In this document: positions 25,309 through 33,810 of the stretch, piece after piece
Position numbering within the stretch: position 1 is the stretch's first letter
How the letters are laid out: each line of letters begins with the position of its first letter
Made by a program: the position numbers and the translations under genes
Assembly (NCBI RefSeq): GCF_000559025.1
Contig: NZ_JAAN01000024.1
Span: forward strand, 1-64,000
Origin: Luteimonas huabeiensis HB2
Lineage (GTDB): Bacteria; Pseudomonadota; Gammaproteobacteria; Xanthomonadales; Xanthomonadaceae
DNA length: 64,000 bases
Reading direction: 5' to 3'
Notes under the pieces: generated by a model
What the model was told of the DNA's origin: nothing
What the model saw: only the letters and a program-made list of their open reading frames with translations
Database searches by the model: none

Positions 25309-25767
25309 ATGCACAGGCTTTTCCTTCTTGCGGCCGCCCTGCTTCTGGGCGGCTGCGCGCAGGCCCCGCTCGTGGACGACGGCGCCTCGCGCTGCGCATC
25401 CGGCGGCTGCCGGGACCTGACCCTCCACGATCTGGTCGCCGATGCGCGCGATCGGGACGAAGCGCCGGCGTTCCTGCCGGAGCCCGCGCTGCGGATTCCG
25501 GGCGATCGAATCGAGCAGGCGATCGTCGACGTGGACGAGGACGGGCGCCCGCTGCTCGACGTAGTGCTCGACGAGGACAGCGGCCGCGAACTGCAAGCGC
25601 TCAGCAAGTCCCGCATCGGCAAGCGCATGGCGGTCGTGATCGACGGCGAGCTGCTCGTGGCGCCCTACATCAACGGCCCCTTCGGTCCGCGGCTGCGGAT
25701 TTCCGGCTTCGAGCACCTGCCGGCGGCCAAGCGCGCACGGGCGCGGCTGCTGGGCATCGCCGACTGA
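25309..25767 (+). CDS. Lipoprotein with a SecD P1-head-like domain
   Basis: A 152-residue protein with a lipoprotein signal ending LLLGGC (Cys16). Residues about 70-145 resemble the periplasmic P1 head segment of SecD: a strand (LLDVVLDEDSGRELQAL), a GKRMAVVIDGELLVAPYI segment, and a closing RISGF strand. In SecD the corresponding segment has the form GK.LAIVLDG.V.SAP.I. No membrane part of SecD is present, so it is a stand-alone periplasmic lipoprotein of unknown role. It is transcribed opposite to the flanking ligA and zipA. The ATG has a GGAG ribosome-binding site. Confidence 0.75.
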   Translation: MHRLFLLAAALLLGGCAQAPLVDDGASRCASGGCRDLTLHDLVADARDRDEAPAFLPEPALRIPGDRIEQAIVDVDEDGRPLLDVVLDEDSGRELQALSKSRIGKRMAVVIDGELLVAPYINGPFGPRLRISGFEHLPAAKRARARLLGIAD

Positions 25768-25797
25768 AACCAGCGTCCGTGCGCGACCGCGCCCGGG

Positions 25798-26553
25798 TTA
25801 CCAGCGCGGGCTGCGCGTCACCGGCGGCACCTCGCGCTCGCGGTCCCAGGCGCGCAGCTCGTCGCGGATGTGGGCCACGCGCTGGCGGCCCAGGGCGTTG
25901 CGCTGTTCGTCGAGCAGCACGCCGTCGAGCAGCTCGGCCATGCGCTGGGCGGTGGGCAGCATCATCTCCCAGGCGTCGAGCGCCGGCGTGGGCGCCGGCA
26001 AGGTCAGGAAGAACGCGATCGCCGGGGTCTCCAGCGACTGGATCTCCGACATCTCGAAGCTGCCCGGCTTGCGGATGTTGGCCACGCTGAAGATCGGCCC
26101 GCGCTCGGGGTGGCCCTCGACCAGGCGGTGGAAGACATTCATGTGGCCGTAGGTCAGCCCGGCCTTCTCGGCGGCGACCACGATGTCCGGACCGCGCAGG
26201 ACCTGACCGGCGCGGGCGGCGATGTAGAGCGTGACGATCTTGTCGAAGTCGTCGCTGACCCGGCGCCCGAGCTCCGAGTTGGGCGTGGCCGGCTCGCCGA
26301 CCGCGTCGTCGAACAGGTCCAGTTCCGCATGGCGCTCCGGTTCGTCCGCGGCCTCGCCGGCGGCATCGAGCTCCTGCTCGATCTGCGCGCCCAGCGTGGG
26401 CTCCATGCGGTCGCGCTCGCCGCTGCTGTCCCCCGCGCGTACCCGGCGGCCCTGCCCGCCCTGGCGCGGCCGGGTCCCGAAGTACCAGATCGCCGCGAGC
26501 AGGATCGCCCCTGCCACTGCGATGCCGATCCGCATCAGCCACATGTCGGTCAT
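25798..26553 (-). CDS. zipA: Cell division protein ZipA
   Basis: A 251-residue protein with an N-terminal membrane anchor (RIGIAVAGAILLAAIWYF, about 8-25), a charged and disordered linker, and a C-terminal FtsZ-binding domain (about 105-230). The conserved segments are KIVTLYIAARAGQVLRG, GLTYGHMNVFHR and SEIQSLETPAIAFFLTLP. It tethers FtsZ to the inner membrane at the division site. Position between smc and ligA supports the call. Confidence 0.94.
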   Translation of the reverse strand: MTDMWLMRIGIAVAGAILLAAIWYFGTRPRQGGQGRRVRAGDSSGERDRMEPTLGAQIEQELDAAGEAADEPERHAELDLFDDAVGEPATPNSELGRRVSDDFDKIVTLYIAARAGQVLRGPDIVVAAEKAGLTYGHMNVFHRLVEGHPERGPIFSVANIRKPGSFEMSEIQSLETPAIAFFLTLPAPTPALDAWEMMLPTAQRMAELLDGVLLDEQRNALGRQRVAHIRDELRAWDREREVPPVTRSPRW

Positions 26554-26623
26554 CGAAACACTCCCTCGAGTTCAGTGGGCGCGCCGGCGCGCGATGGCGC
26601 CGGCCGCGGGCGATCCGCGGCGC

Positions 26624-29600
26624 TCATGCCGCGCCGGCCAGGCGGGCGGCCTCGGCCAGATCCACCGAGACCAGCCGGCTGACGCCGGGTTCGCGCATGG
26701 TAACGCCGCTGAGCTGGTGCGCGGCCTCCATGGTCGCCTTGTTGTGGGTCACGAACAGGAACTGCACCTTCTCGCTCATCTCCGACACCATCGCGGTGAA
26801 GCGACCCACGTTGGCCTCGTCCAGCGGCGCGTCGACCTCGTCGAGCAGGCAGAACGGCGCCGGGTTCAGGCGGAAGATCGCGAACACCAGCGCCACCGCG
26901 GTCATCGCCTTCTCGCCGCCGGACAGCAGCGAGATGTTGGACACGCGCTTGCCCGGCGGGCGCGCCATGATCGCCACCCCGGTGTCGAGCAGATCCTCGC
27001 CGGTCAGTTCCAGGTAGGCATGGCCGCCGCCGAACAGGCGCGGGTAGAGTTCCTGCACGCCGGCGTTGACGCGATCGAAGGTGTCCTTGAAGCGGCCGCG
27101 GGTCTCGCGGTCGATCTTGCGGATCGCCTCTTCCAGCGTCTCCAGCGCGGCGTTGAGATCGGCGTCCTGGCTGTCCAGGTACTCCTTGCGCTGCGCGGCC
27201 TCGGCGTGCTCCTGGATCGCGGCCAGGTTGACCGGCTCCAGCCGCCGCAGCTTGGCGTCGAAGTCGGCGACGGCGCGCTCCCACGCCGCCGGGCTGGCGT
27301 CTTCCGGCACGTTCGCCAGCACCGCCTCCATCTCGAAGCCGGCCTCGGCCACCGCGGCGGCGAGCTGCTCGGCGCGGATCACCAGCGCCTGCTGGTCGAT
27401 CCGGCGCTGGGCGATGGCCTCGCGCTGCGCGATGGCGTGGGCGTCGCGCTGCTGGCGGGTCTGCTCGAGCTGCCGCAGTTCGGCCTCGATCCCGTCCAGC
27501 GCCGAACGCGCGGCGGCGAGGTCGCTGTCGGCCAGCACGCGCTGTTCCAGCGCCGCCTGCCGCTCGGCCTCCAGGTCGCCGACCGGCGCGTCGCCGTCGG
27601 CGAGCTGGCCGGCGATCTCCTCCAGCCGCGCATCGAGCTGGCCGCGCTGGTGCCCCATGCGCTCCAGCGACTGCTCCAGCGCCACCACCTGCGCGCGCTG
27701 CGATTCCAGCGACAGCGCCAGCGCGTGCGCGGCGTCGCGCGAGGCGCGGGCGGCGTCGCGGGCGGCGTCGCGGGCCTGCACCAGCGCCGCGCGCTCGGCT
27801 TCCAGCTCGCGGCGCGCCTGCTCGTACTCGGCCATCCGCGACACCGCGTCGTCGAGCCGGCCGCGCGACTCGCGCGCCTGCGCGCCGGCGCTGTCGATCG
27901 ACTCGATCAGTTGCTCCAGCTCGGCGTCGATGCGTTCGATGCGGTGGCGCGCCGAATCCAGCCGGCCCTGCTGGCTCTGCAGCTGGCCGGCCAGCTCGGA
28001 CACGCCGCGGTGGGCCACGTACAGCGCGCGCTGGGCCTCCTCGCGCGCCTGCTCGGCGGCCAGCAGGCGCTCGCGGCGCTGCGCGGCGGCCGCCTCGAGT
28101 TCGCCCTCGCGTTCCTGCAGGGCCTCGATGCCGGCGCGCAACTGCTGGATCTCGCGCTCGCGCAGCAGCGCGCCCTGCTTGGCCGCGCCCGAGCGCAGCA
28201 CCCGCACCCAGCCGGCGCCCAGGCGCTCGCCGCCGCGGGTGATGACCGAATCGCCCTCCGGCAGCCGCGCCTGCAGCGCCACCGCCTCGGCCAGGGTCTC
28301 GGCCACGTGCAGGCGCGCCAGCAGCCGGCGGATCGCCAGCGGCCCGCGCACCCGCGCGGCCAGCGAGGTCGGCGCGAACGCCGCCTCGCCCTCCTCGGCC
28401 GAGACCAGCGCCAGCCGGCCCTCGCCGAGGTCGCCCAGCGCCTCGACCAGGGTCTCCGGCGCCTCCACCAGCACGCCCTCGATGAGCTGCCCCAGCGCGC
28501 CCTCGACCGCGTTCTCCCAGCCCGGCTCCACCTGCAGCCGCTCGCCCACGCGCGCGGCCGAATCCAGCCCGCGGCGGCGCAGCCATGCCACCGCCGCGCC
28601 CTGCTCCTGCCCGAGCGCGGCGTGCTGCAGGGTCTCCAGCGAGGACAGGCGCCCGCGCGACTCCTGCGCGCGCTTGCGCACGTCCGACAATTCCTCCTGC
28701 GCGGCGCGCTGCTCGTCCTGCAGCGCCAGCGCCTCTTGCTTGCGCGCCTCCAGGTCCTCGGTCAGCAGGTCGAGCCCGGCGCGCTGCTCCTCGTGGCGTT
28801 GCTCGATGGCGGCGAAGCTTTCGGCCAGCGCGTCGAGGTCGAGCCCGGCGCGCTCGGCGAGCAATTGCTCGCGGCGGCGATCGGCGTCGAGCGACTGCCG
28901 GTCGAGGTAGTCCACGCGGGTGCGCTCCACCTCGGCCGCGCGCGCGGCCTCCGCCGACTCGCGACCATGCGCCTCCCAGCGCTGCTGCCAGTCGGCCAGC
29001 GCCGCTTCCGCCTCGCGCAGCGCCTCCTGGCGCGCCTCGTCCTCGGCGCGCAGCGACTCCAGCCGGGGCCCGGCCTCCAGGATCGCGGCCTGCAGCGCTT
29101 CCAGCCGCGCCCGGTCGCCGCTGATGTGCGCGCCGATCTCGGCCAGCGCGTTGGCGGTCTCGTCGCGGGCGCGGTGCAGGCGCGCGGAGAGGTCGCGCTG
29201 GTGGGCGATCTGCTGCTCGATGCGGGCCAGCGCGCCGGCCACCTCGTAGACCGCCGCCTGCGCACGGGCCAGCGCCTCGCCGGCCTCCTGCTGGCGCACG
29301 CGCCCGGTCTCGATGCGGCGCTCGGCCTCGCGCTGCTCGGCCACCAGCTGCTCCAGCCGGGTCGATTCCTGCGCCAGCCCCTCGCGCAGCGCCTGCAACT
29401 GGCGATCGAGCGCGCGGAATTCCAGCGCCTTCCATTCCGCATCGCGGATCTTGCGCTCGGCCTGGATCGCGGTGTACTGCTCGGCCTGGCGCGCCTGGCG
29501 CTTGAGGTGGTCGAGCTGCTTGCCGACCTCCTCGCGCAGGTCGCTCAGGCGGTCCAGGTTCTCGCGGGTGTGGCGGATGCGGGTCTCGGTCTCCTTGCGC

Positions 29601-30127
29601 CGCTCCTTGTACTTGGAGATGCCGGCGGCCTCCTCCAGGTGCACGCGCAGGTCCTCGGGGCGCGCCTCCACGATCTGGCTGATCATGCCCTGCTCGATGA
29701 TCGAGTAGCTGCGCGGCCCCAGGCCGGTGCCCAGGAACAGATCGGTGATGTCGCGGCGGCGGACCTTGGTGCCGTTGAGGTAGTAGGCGCTCTGGCCGTC
29801 GCGGCTGACCGTGCGCTTGACCGAGATCTCGTTGAACGAGGCGTACTCGCCGGTGATGGTGTGGTCGCTGTTGTCGAAGATCAGCTCCACCATCGCCTGC
29901 GACACCGGCTTGCGGGCGGTGGAGCCGGAGAAGATCACGTCGGTGAGCGAATCGCCGCGCAGGCGGCTGGCGGTGCTCTCGCCCATCACCCAGCGCACCG
30001 CGTCGATGATGTTGGACTTGCCGCAGCCGTTGGGACCGACCACGCCGGTCATGTTGGTCGGCAGGTGCAGCGTGGTGGGATCGACGAAGGACTTGAATCC
30101 GGCGAGCTTGATCGTGGACAGGCGCAT
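26624..30127 (-). CDS. smc: Chromosome segregation protein SMC
   Basis: A 1167-residue SMC ATPase, the usual length. Walker A GPNGCGKS is at 31-38. Two long coiled-coil arms flank a hinge (about 500-640). The C-terminal ABC signature is LLSGGEKAMTA and the Walker B region PFCLLDEVDAPLDEANV. It condenses and resolves chromosomes, normally with ScpA and ScpB, which are not in the window. The start MRLSTIKLAGFKSF is the conserved family N-terminus; no good ribosome-binding site is seen before it. A promoter and a perfect hairpin lie in the roughly 140-nt leader. Confidence 0.97.
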   Translation of the reverse strand: MRLSTIKLAGFKSFVDPTTLHLPTNMTGVVGPNGCGKSNIIDAVRWVMGESTASRLRGDSLTDVIFSGSTARKPVSQAMVELIFDNSDHTITGEYASFNEISVKRTVSRDGQSAYYLNGTKVRRRDITDLFLGTGLGPRSYSIIEQGMISQIVEARPEDLRVHLEEAAGISKYKERRKETETRIRHTRENLDRLSDLREEVGKQLDHLKRQARQAEQYTAIQAERKIRDAEWKALEFRALDRQLQALREGLAQESTRLEQLVAEQREAERRIETGRVRQQEAGEALARAQAAVYEVAGALARIEQQIAHQRDLSARLHRARDETANALAEIGAHISGDRARLEALQAAILEAGPRLESLRAEDEARQEALREAEAALADWQQRWEAHGRESAEAARAAEVERTRVDYLDRQSLDADRRREQLLAERAGLDLDALAESFAAIEQRHEEQRAGLDLLTEDLEARKQEALALQDEQRAAQEELSDVRKRAQESRGRLSSLETLQHAALGQEQGAAVAWLRRRGLDSAARVGERLQVEPGWENAVEGALGQLIEGVLVEAPETLVEALGDLGEGRLALVSAEEGEAAFAPTSLAARVRGPLAIRRLLARLHVAETLAEAVALQARLPEGDSVITRGGERLGAGWVRVLRSGAAKQGALLREREIQQLRAGIEALQEREGELEAAAAQRRERLLAAEQAREEAQRALYVAHRGVSELAGQLQSQQGRLDSARHRIERIDAELEQLIESIDSAGAQARESRGRLDDAVSRMAEYEQARRELEAERAALVQARDAARDAARASRDAAHALALSLESQRAQVVALEQSLERMGHQRGQLDARLEEIAGQLADGDAPVGDLEAERQAALEQRVLADSDLAAARSALDGIEAELRQLEQTRQQRDAHAIAQREAIAQRRIDQQALVIRAEQLAAAVAEAGFEMEAVLANVPEDASPAAWERAVADFDAKLRRLEPVNLAAIQEHAEAAQRKEYLDSQDADLNAALETLEEAIRKIDRETRGRFKDTFDRVNAGVQELYPRLFGGGHAYLELTGEDLLDTGVAIMARPPGKRVSNISLLSGGEKAMTAVALVFAIFRLNPAPFCLLDEVDAPLDEANVGRFTAMVSEMSEKVQFLFVTHNKATMEAAHQLSGVTMREPGVSRLVSVDLAEAARLAGAA

Positions 30128-30238
30128 GCGTAGGGACGTTAGCCTCGCGGCGCAGCGCCAGGGCGCGGCCGCTCCAAGGTGAGGGCCCGGATCTCCGGCC
30201 CCGGCATCGGCGACAGATAAGTCGTTGTTTTCATTGAG

Positions 30239-30300
30239 CGACGGCGCCACCCAGGGCGCCGTCGTCCGGCAGTATAGCCGCCCGCCCCGGCACCGGTCAG
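30239..30300 (-). promoter_or_regulatory. Putative smc promoter with a 5'-leader hairpin
   Basis: On the minus strand CTGACC (30295-30300), 18 bp, TATACT (30271-30276). The predicted start falls near 30264, exactly where a perfect 10-bp stem begins: CGACGGCGCC (30239-30248) and GGCGCCGTCG (30255-30264) with a 6-nt loop. The transcript would therefore begin with a stable hairpin, about 110 nt before the smc start codon. No T-run follows, so it is not a normal terminator. Confidence 0.5.
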
Positions 30301-30360
30301 GCCATCGCGGCCGGTGGCGCGCTCACGGCGTCGCGCACGCATTCATGCAGAATTCCCCGG

Positions 30361-32229
30361 ATGGCCGCCGCCCCCAGCCCCACGCCCGCCCGCGCCCAGC
30401 CCAGTCTGCGCGAGCGCTTCGCCGCGATGCGCAACCTGCCGCCGTTCCTGCGCCAGGTCTGGGCCACCAGCCCCGCGCTCACCGCCGCCAGCCTGGGCCT
30501 GCGCCTGGTCCGCGCGGTGCTGCCGGTGGCGATGCTCTACGTCGGCAAGCTGATCATCGACGAGGTCGTGCGGCTGGCCGGTGCCGGGCCGGGCGCGCCC
30601 GACCTGGCCGCGGCCTGGCACGCCGGCCGGCTGGACCCGCTGCTGTGGCTGGTGCTGGCGGAGTTCGGCCTGGCGGTGCTGTCCGACCTGCTCGGCCGGC
30701 TGGTGGCCTATGCCGAGTCGCTGCTGTCGGAACTGTTCACCAACGCCACCAGCGTGCGCCTGATGGAACACGCGGCCACGCTCGACCTGGAGGACTTCGA
30801 GGACCCGGAACTGCAGGACAAGCTCGACCGCGCGCGCCGCCAGACGATGGGGCGGATGAACCTGCTGGGGCAGTTGTTCGGCCAGGCGCAGGATGCGGTG
30901 ACCGTGGTGAGCTTCGCCGCCGGCCTGGTGATCTATGCGCCCTGGCTGATGCTGCTGCTGGCGGTGGCGCTGGTGCCGGCCTTCGTCGGCGAGTCGCACT
31001 TCAACGCGCTCGGCTACTCGCTCAACTTCCAGTGGACGCCCGAGCGCCGGCAACTGGAGTACGTGCGCCAGACCGGCGCCAGCGTCGAGACCGCCAAGGA
31101 GGTGAAGATCTTCGATCTGCACCGCTTCCTGATCGAGCGCTACCGGCGCCTGGCCGAGGGCTTCTACCGCGCCAATCGCGCGCTGGCCCGGCGCCGCGCG
31201 CTGTGGGGGGCGCTGCTGGCCGCGTTCGGCACCCTGGGCTACTACGTCGCCTACGCCTACATCGTCTGGCGCACCCTGCGCGGCGACTTCAGCATCGGCG
31301 ACCTGACCTTCCTGGCCGGCAGCTTCCTGCGCCTGCGACAGCTGCTGGAAGGCCTGCTGATTGGTTTCTCGCAGGTGGCGGGCCAGGCGCTGTACCTCGA
31401 CGACCTGTTCTCGTTCTTCGCCATCGAGCCGGAGATCCGCTCGCGCCCCGGCGCGGTCCCGGTGCCGCGCCCGATCGAGCGCGGCTTCGTGTTCGAGAAC
31501 GTCGGCTTCCGCTACCCCGACGCCGAGCGCTGGGCGGTGCGGCACCTGGACTTCGAGCTGCGCGCCGGCGAGGTGCTGGCGCTGGTGGGCGAGAACGGCG
31601 CCGGCAAGACCACGCTGGTCAAGCTGCTGGCGCGGCTGTACGACCCCGACGAGGGCCGCATCCTGCTCGACGGACGCGACCTGCGCGACTACGACCTGGA
31701 CGACCTGCGCGCCAACATCGGGGTGATCTTCCAGGACTTCGTGCGCTACCACCTGAGCGCGGCGGAGAACATCGGCGTGGGCCGGATCGAGGCGATGCAC
31801 GATCGCGAACGGATCCGCGACGCCGCCCGGCGGGCGATGGCCGACGAGGTGATCGAATCCCTGCCCGGCGGCTACGAGCAACTGATCGGGCGCCGCTTCA
31901 AGACCGGCGTGGACCTGTCCGGCGGGCAGTGGCAGAAGCTGGCCATCGCCCGCGCCTACATGCGCGACGCGCAGGTGATGATCCTCGACGAGCCCACCGC
32001 CGCGCTCGACGCGCGCAGCGAATACGAGGTGTTCGGCCGCTTCAAGGAGCTCTCGCACCGGCGCACCGCGGTGCTGATCTCGCACCGCTTCTCCAGCGTG
32101 CGCATGGCCGACCGCATCCTGGTGCTGGAGCAGGGCCGGATCGAGGCCAGCGGCACCCACGAGGAACTGATGGCCGCCGGCGGGCGCTACGCGGAGCTGT
32201 TCGAGCTGCAGGCGGCCGGCTACCGCTGA
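30361..32229 (+). CDS. ABC transporter, fused permease and ATPase (exporter type)
   Basis: A 622-residue half-transporter. The N-terminal membrane domain (about 45-370) has several hydrophobic spans, for example VVSFAAGLVIYAPWLMLLLA and YYVAYAYIVW. The ATPase domain has Walker A GENGAGKT at 410-417, signature LSGGQWQKLAIARA, and Walker B VMILDEP followed by SHR. There is no C39 peptidase domain. It probably works as a homodimeric exporter of a lipid, peptide or drug; the substrate cannot be read. It lies 129 bp upstream of a thioredoxin/Cys-rich-peptide pair, which makes peptide export an interesting possibility, though a separate promoter may lie between. The start codon has only a weak ribosome-binding site. 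Confidence 0.88.
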   Translation: MAAAPSPTPARAQPSLRERFAAMRNLPPFLRQVWATSPALTAASLGLRLVRAVLPVAMLYVGKLIIDEVVRLAGAGPGAPDLAAAWHAGRLDPLLWLVLAEFGLAVLSDLLGRLVAYAESLLSELFTNATSVRLMEHAATLDLEDFEDPELQDKLDRARRQTMGRMNLLGQLFGQAQDAVTVVSFAAGLVIYAPWLMLLLAVALVPAFVGESHFNALGYSLNFQWTPERRQLEYVRQTGASVETAKEVKIFDLHRFLIERYRRLAEGFYRANRALARRRALWGALLAAFGTLGYYVAYAYIVWRTLRGDFSIGDLTFLAGSFLRLRQLLEGLLIGFSQVAGQALYLDDLFSFFAIEPEIRSRPGAVPVPRPIERGFVFENVGFRYPDAERWAVRHLDFELRAGEVLALVGENGAGKTTLVKLLARLYDPDEGRILLDGRDLRDYDLDDLRANIGVIFQDFVRYHLSAAENIGVGRIEAMHDRERIRDAARRAMADEVIESLPGGYEQLIGRRFKTGVDLSGGQWQKLAIARAYMRDAQVMILDEPTAALDARSEYEVFGRFKELSHRRTAVLISHRFSSVRMADRILVLEQGRIEASGTHEELMAAGGRYAELFELQAAGYR

Positions 32230-32296
32230 CGGCGCCCCGGCACGGCGCATCGCGCCCGTTCATGCCGAAACTGGGCTGCGCGTCCGCTAAATCGCG

Positions 32297-32324
32297 TTGA
32301 CGCGCGCGCGTCGCCGCCGATAGC
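32297..32324 (+). promoter_or_regulatory. Possible promoter of the thioredoxin/Cys-rich peptide pair
   Basis: TTGACG (32297-32302), 16 bp, GATAGC (32319-32324), 35 bp before the ATG at 32359. The -10 is weak. A strong GAAGGGAGGCGG ribosome-binding region follows. It suggests the pair can be expressed independently of the ABC gene. Confidence 0.35.
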
Positions 32325-32358
32325 GTGGCCGAAGACGACGAAGGGAGGCGGCGAGGCC

Positions 32359-32952
32359 ATGCGGCGGATTCCGTACCTGCAGATCGCGCTGGGCCTGGCG
32401 CTGGCCCTGGTGGCCGTGCTGGGCTGGCAGAACCACCGCCTGCGCGCCGACAACGACTGGCTGCTGCAGCGCGCCACGGCGCCCTACTACGGCATGTACG
32501 TGCCGGTGGTGGAGGTCGCCGCGCTGGACGGCGAGCGCCTGCGGCTGGGCGCGCCGGAGGGCGGCTTCCAGATCCTCTACTTCTTCGATGCGCACTGCCC
32601 GTATTGCCTGGAATCGGCGCCGAGGGTGCGCGAACTGGCGCGCCGCGCAGCCGGCCTCGGCGGCACCGTGCGCATGATCGGCCTGGGCAAGGGCGAGGAC
32701 GCCGAGATCGCCGCCTACGCCCGCGAACACGGCTTCGACTTCCCGGTGGCCGCGGTGCGCGATCGCCGCCTGCTGGCGCTGTACCGCGGCGACAGCGTGC
32801 CGCTGGCGATGCTGATCGGCCCGGACGGGCGCGTGCAGCACGCGCACCCCGGCCCCCTCGACACCATGGACCAGGTCGGTTCCCTGCTGGCCGCGATGCG
32901 CACGGACGCGCCGCCCGCGGCCGCACCCCAAGCCCAGGAGTCATCGCCATGA
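32359..32952 (+). CDS. Membrane-anchored TlpA-like thioredoxin with CPYC motif
   Basis: A 197-residue protein. One N-terminal membrane segment (IALGLALALVAVLGW) anchors it, with the rest outside the cytoplasm. The thioredoxin-like domain (about 45-185) has the redox motif Cys80-Pro-Tyr-Cys83 in YFFDAHCPYCLES and a likely cis-Pro segment (VPLAMLIGPDG). TlpA-type proteins reduce or oxidise disulfides of specific partners. The last codons overlap the ATG of a six-cysteine secreted peptide (ATGA), so the peptide is the obvious candidate partner. Confidence 0.88.
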   Translation: MRRIPYLQIALGLALALVAVLGWQNHRLRADNDWLLQRATAPYYGMYVPVVEVAALDGERLRLGAPEGGFQILYFFDAHCPYCLESAPRVRELARRAAGLGGTVRMIGLGKGEDAEIAAYAREHGFDFPVAAVRDRRLLALYRGDSVPLAMLIGPDGRVQHAHPGPLDTMDQVGSLLAAMRTDAPPAAAPQAQESSP

Positions 32953-33149
32953 AGCAGTCCAGGTTCTCCCCGCGCAAGGCGCTCCTCGCCGCCGGCTTCC
33001 TCGGCGTCATGGCCTTCGGTGGCGTCCAGGCCGTGGCCAGCGGCACCGCCTCGCAGTCTCAGGCGCGCCAGTGCAGTTCCATCTGCGAGCCCGATTGCCA
33101 GGGCTTCGGCGGCACCTACCGCGCCGGCGTCTGCTGGTGTTGCGGGTGA
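32949..33149 (+). CDS. 66-residue Cys-rich secreted peptide
   Basis: A 66-residue protein translationally coupled to the thioredoxin gene by a 4-bp overlap. It has a basic N-terminus and a hydrophobic signal or anchor (ALLAAGFLGVMAFGGVQAVA, 11-30). The short mature part has six cysteines at 42, 46, 50, 62, 64 and 65 (C-x3-C-x3-C-x11-C-x-CC) and ends CWCCG. Three disulfides or metal binding are possible. I do not recognise the family. The arrangement, TlpA-like protein plus a tiny signal-bearing Cys-rich peptide, recalls NVEALA-type peptides of Bacteroidetes, although that motif is absent here. Possible roles are bacteriocin/toxin-like peptide, signal, or metal trap. Confidence 0.75.
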   Translation: MKQSRFSPRKALLAAGFLGVMAFGGVQAVASGTASQSQARQCSSICEPDCQGFGGTYRAGVCWCCG

Positions 33150-33205
33150 TGCGATGAAGCCGCGGCGGGACGGGCGCCACGCCGCGCCCGTCCCGACGCG
33201 CGCGC

Positions 33206-33763
33206 TCAGCCCGGGAACAGCGCGCCCTGGTCGCCGGCCGGCGCGCCGTAGTCCAGGCGGCCGTCCACGATCCGCGCCGCCGCCGTGTACGGATGGAGCT
33301 GCGCCTTGCCGGGCGCCATCAGGTGCACGACCTCCCAGCCGCGCGCCTTGAAGTCGTCGGCGATCAGGCTGCGGTGGCAGCTCCACCACATCGCCTCCGC
33401 GCACATCACCGCCGTCGGACGTTCCAGCGCCGCATCCCCCAGGCGCGCCCGCGCGGCGGCATAGGCGGGCGTGTCCATGTAATCGGCGTAGCCGCGAAAG
33501 GCAGCGTTGCGCCAGGCGGTGTGCGGAGAATCCTCGCGCGGCCGGCGGCGGCCACCGAGTTCGGGCATCGGCAGGTAGCCGATCCCCGCGCCGGGCAGAC
33601 TGGCGGCCAGCGCCTCCGCCGCGTACTGCGGGTTGCGGCGCGAGCCGGGATAGCGCCGCACGTCGGCCACCGTAAAGATGCCGGCCTCGGACAGCATCCC
33701 CAGGAACACCTCCAGGGGGCGGGTGGAATGGCCGATGGTCCAGAGACGGGGTGCGCCGCGCAT
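33206..33763 (-). CDS. DUF488 family protein
   Basis: A 185-residue protein of the DUF488 family. It begins LWTIGHSTRPLEVFLGML, continues with VADVRRYPGSRRNPQY, and has the family signature AVMCAEAMWWSCHR, in which the C-E and C-H-R residues are conserved and suggest a nucleotide- or metal-related active site. The biochemical function is unknown. It diverges from fpr across a 106-bp gap holding a Fur-like palindrome. The start at 33763 fits the family N-terminus; the frame extends upstream into the fpr promoter. Confidence 0.88.
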   Translation of the reverse strand: MRGAPRLWTIGHSTRPLEVFLGMLSEAGIFTVADVRRYPGSRRNPQYAAEALAASLPGAGIGYLPMPELGGRRRPREDSPHTAWRNAAFRGYADYMDTPAYAAARARLGDAALERPTAVMCAEAMWWSCHRSLIADDFKARGWEVVHLMAPGKAQLHPYTAAARIVDGRLDYGAPAGDQGALFPG

Positions 33764-33810
33764 GCCGCTACCCTGCCACGGCCGTCGTGGAGGGCGCGCG
33801 CACCGCCTCC

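Noticed and set aside
26550-29435. A 961-codon leftward open frame overlapping smc
   Set aside because: It is a second frame of the same strand inside smc, with Ala/Gly/Arg-rich sequence and no domain; smc itself has all ABC motifs.
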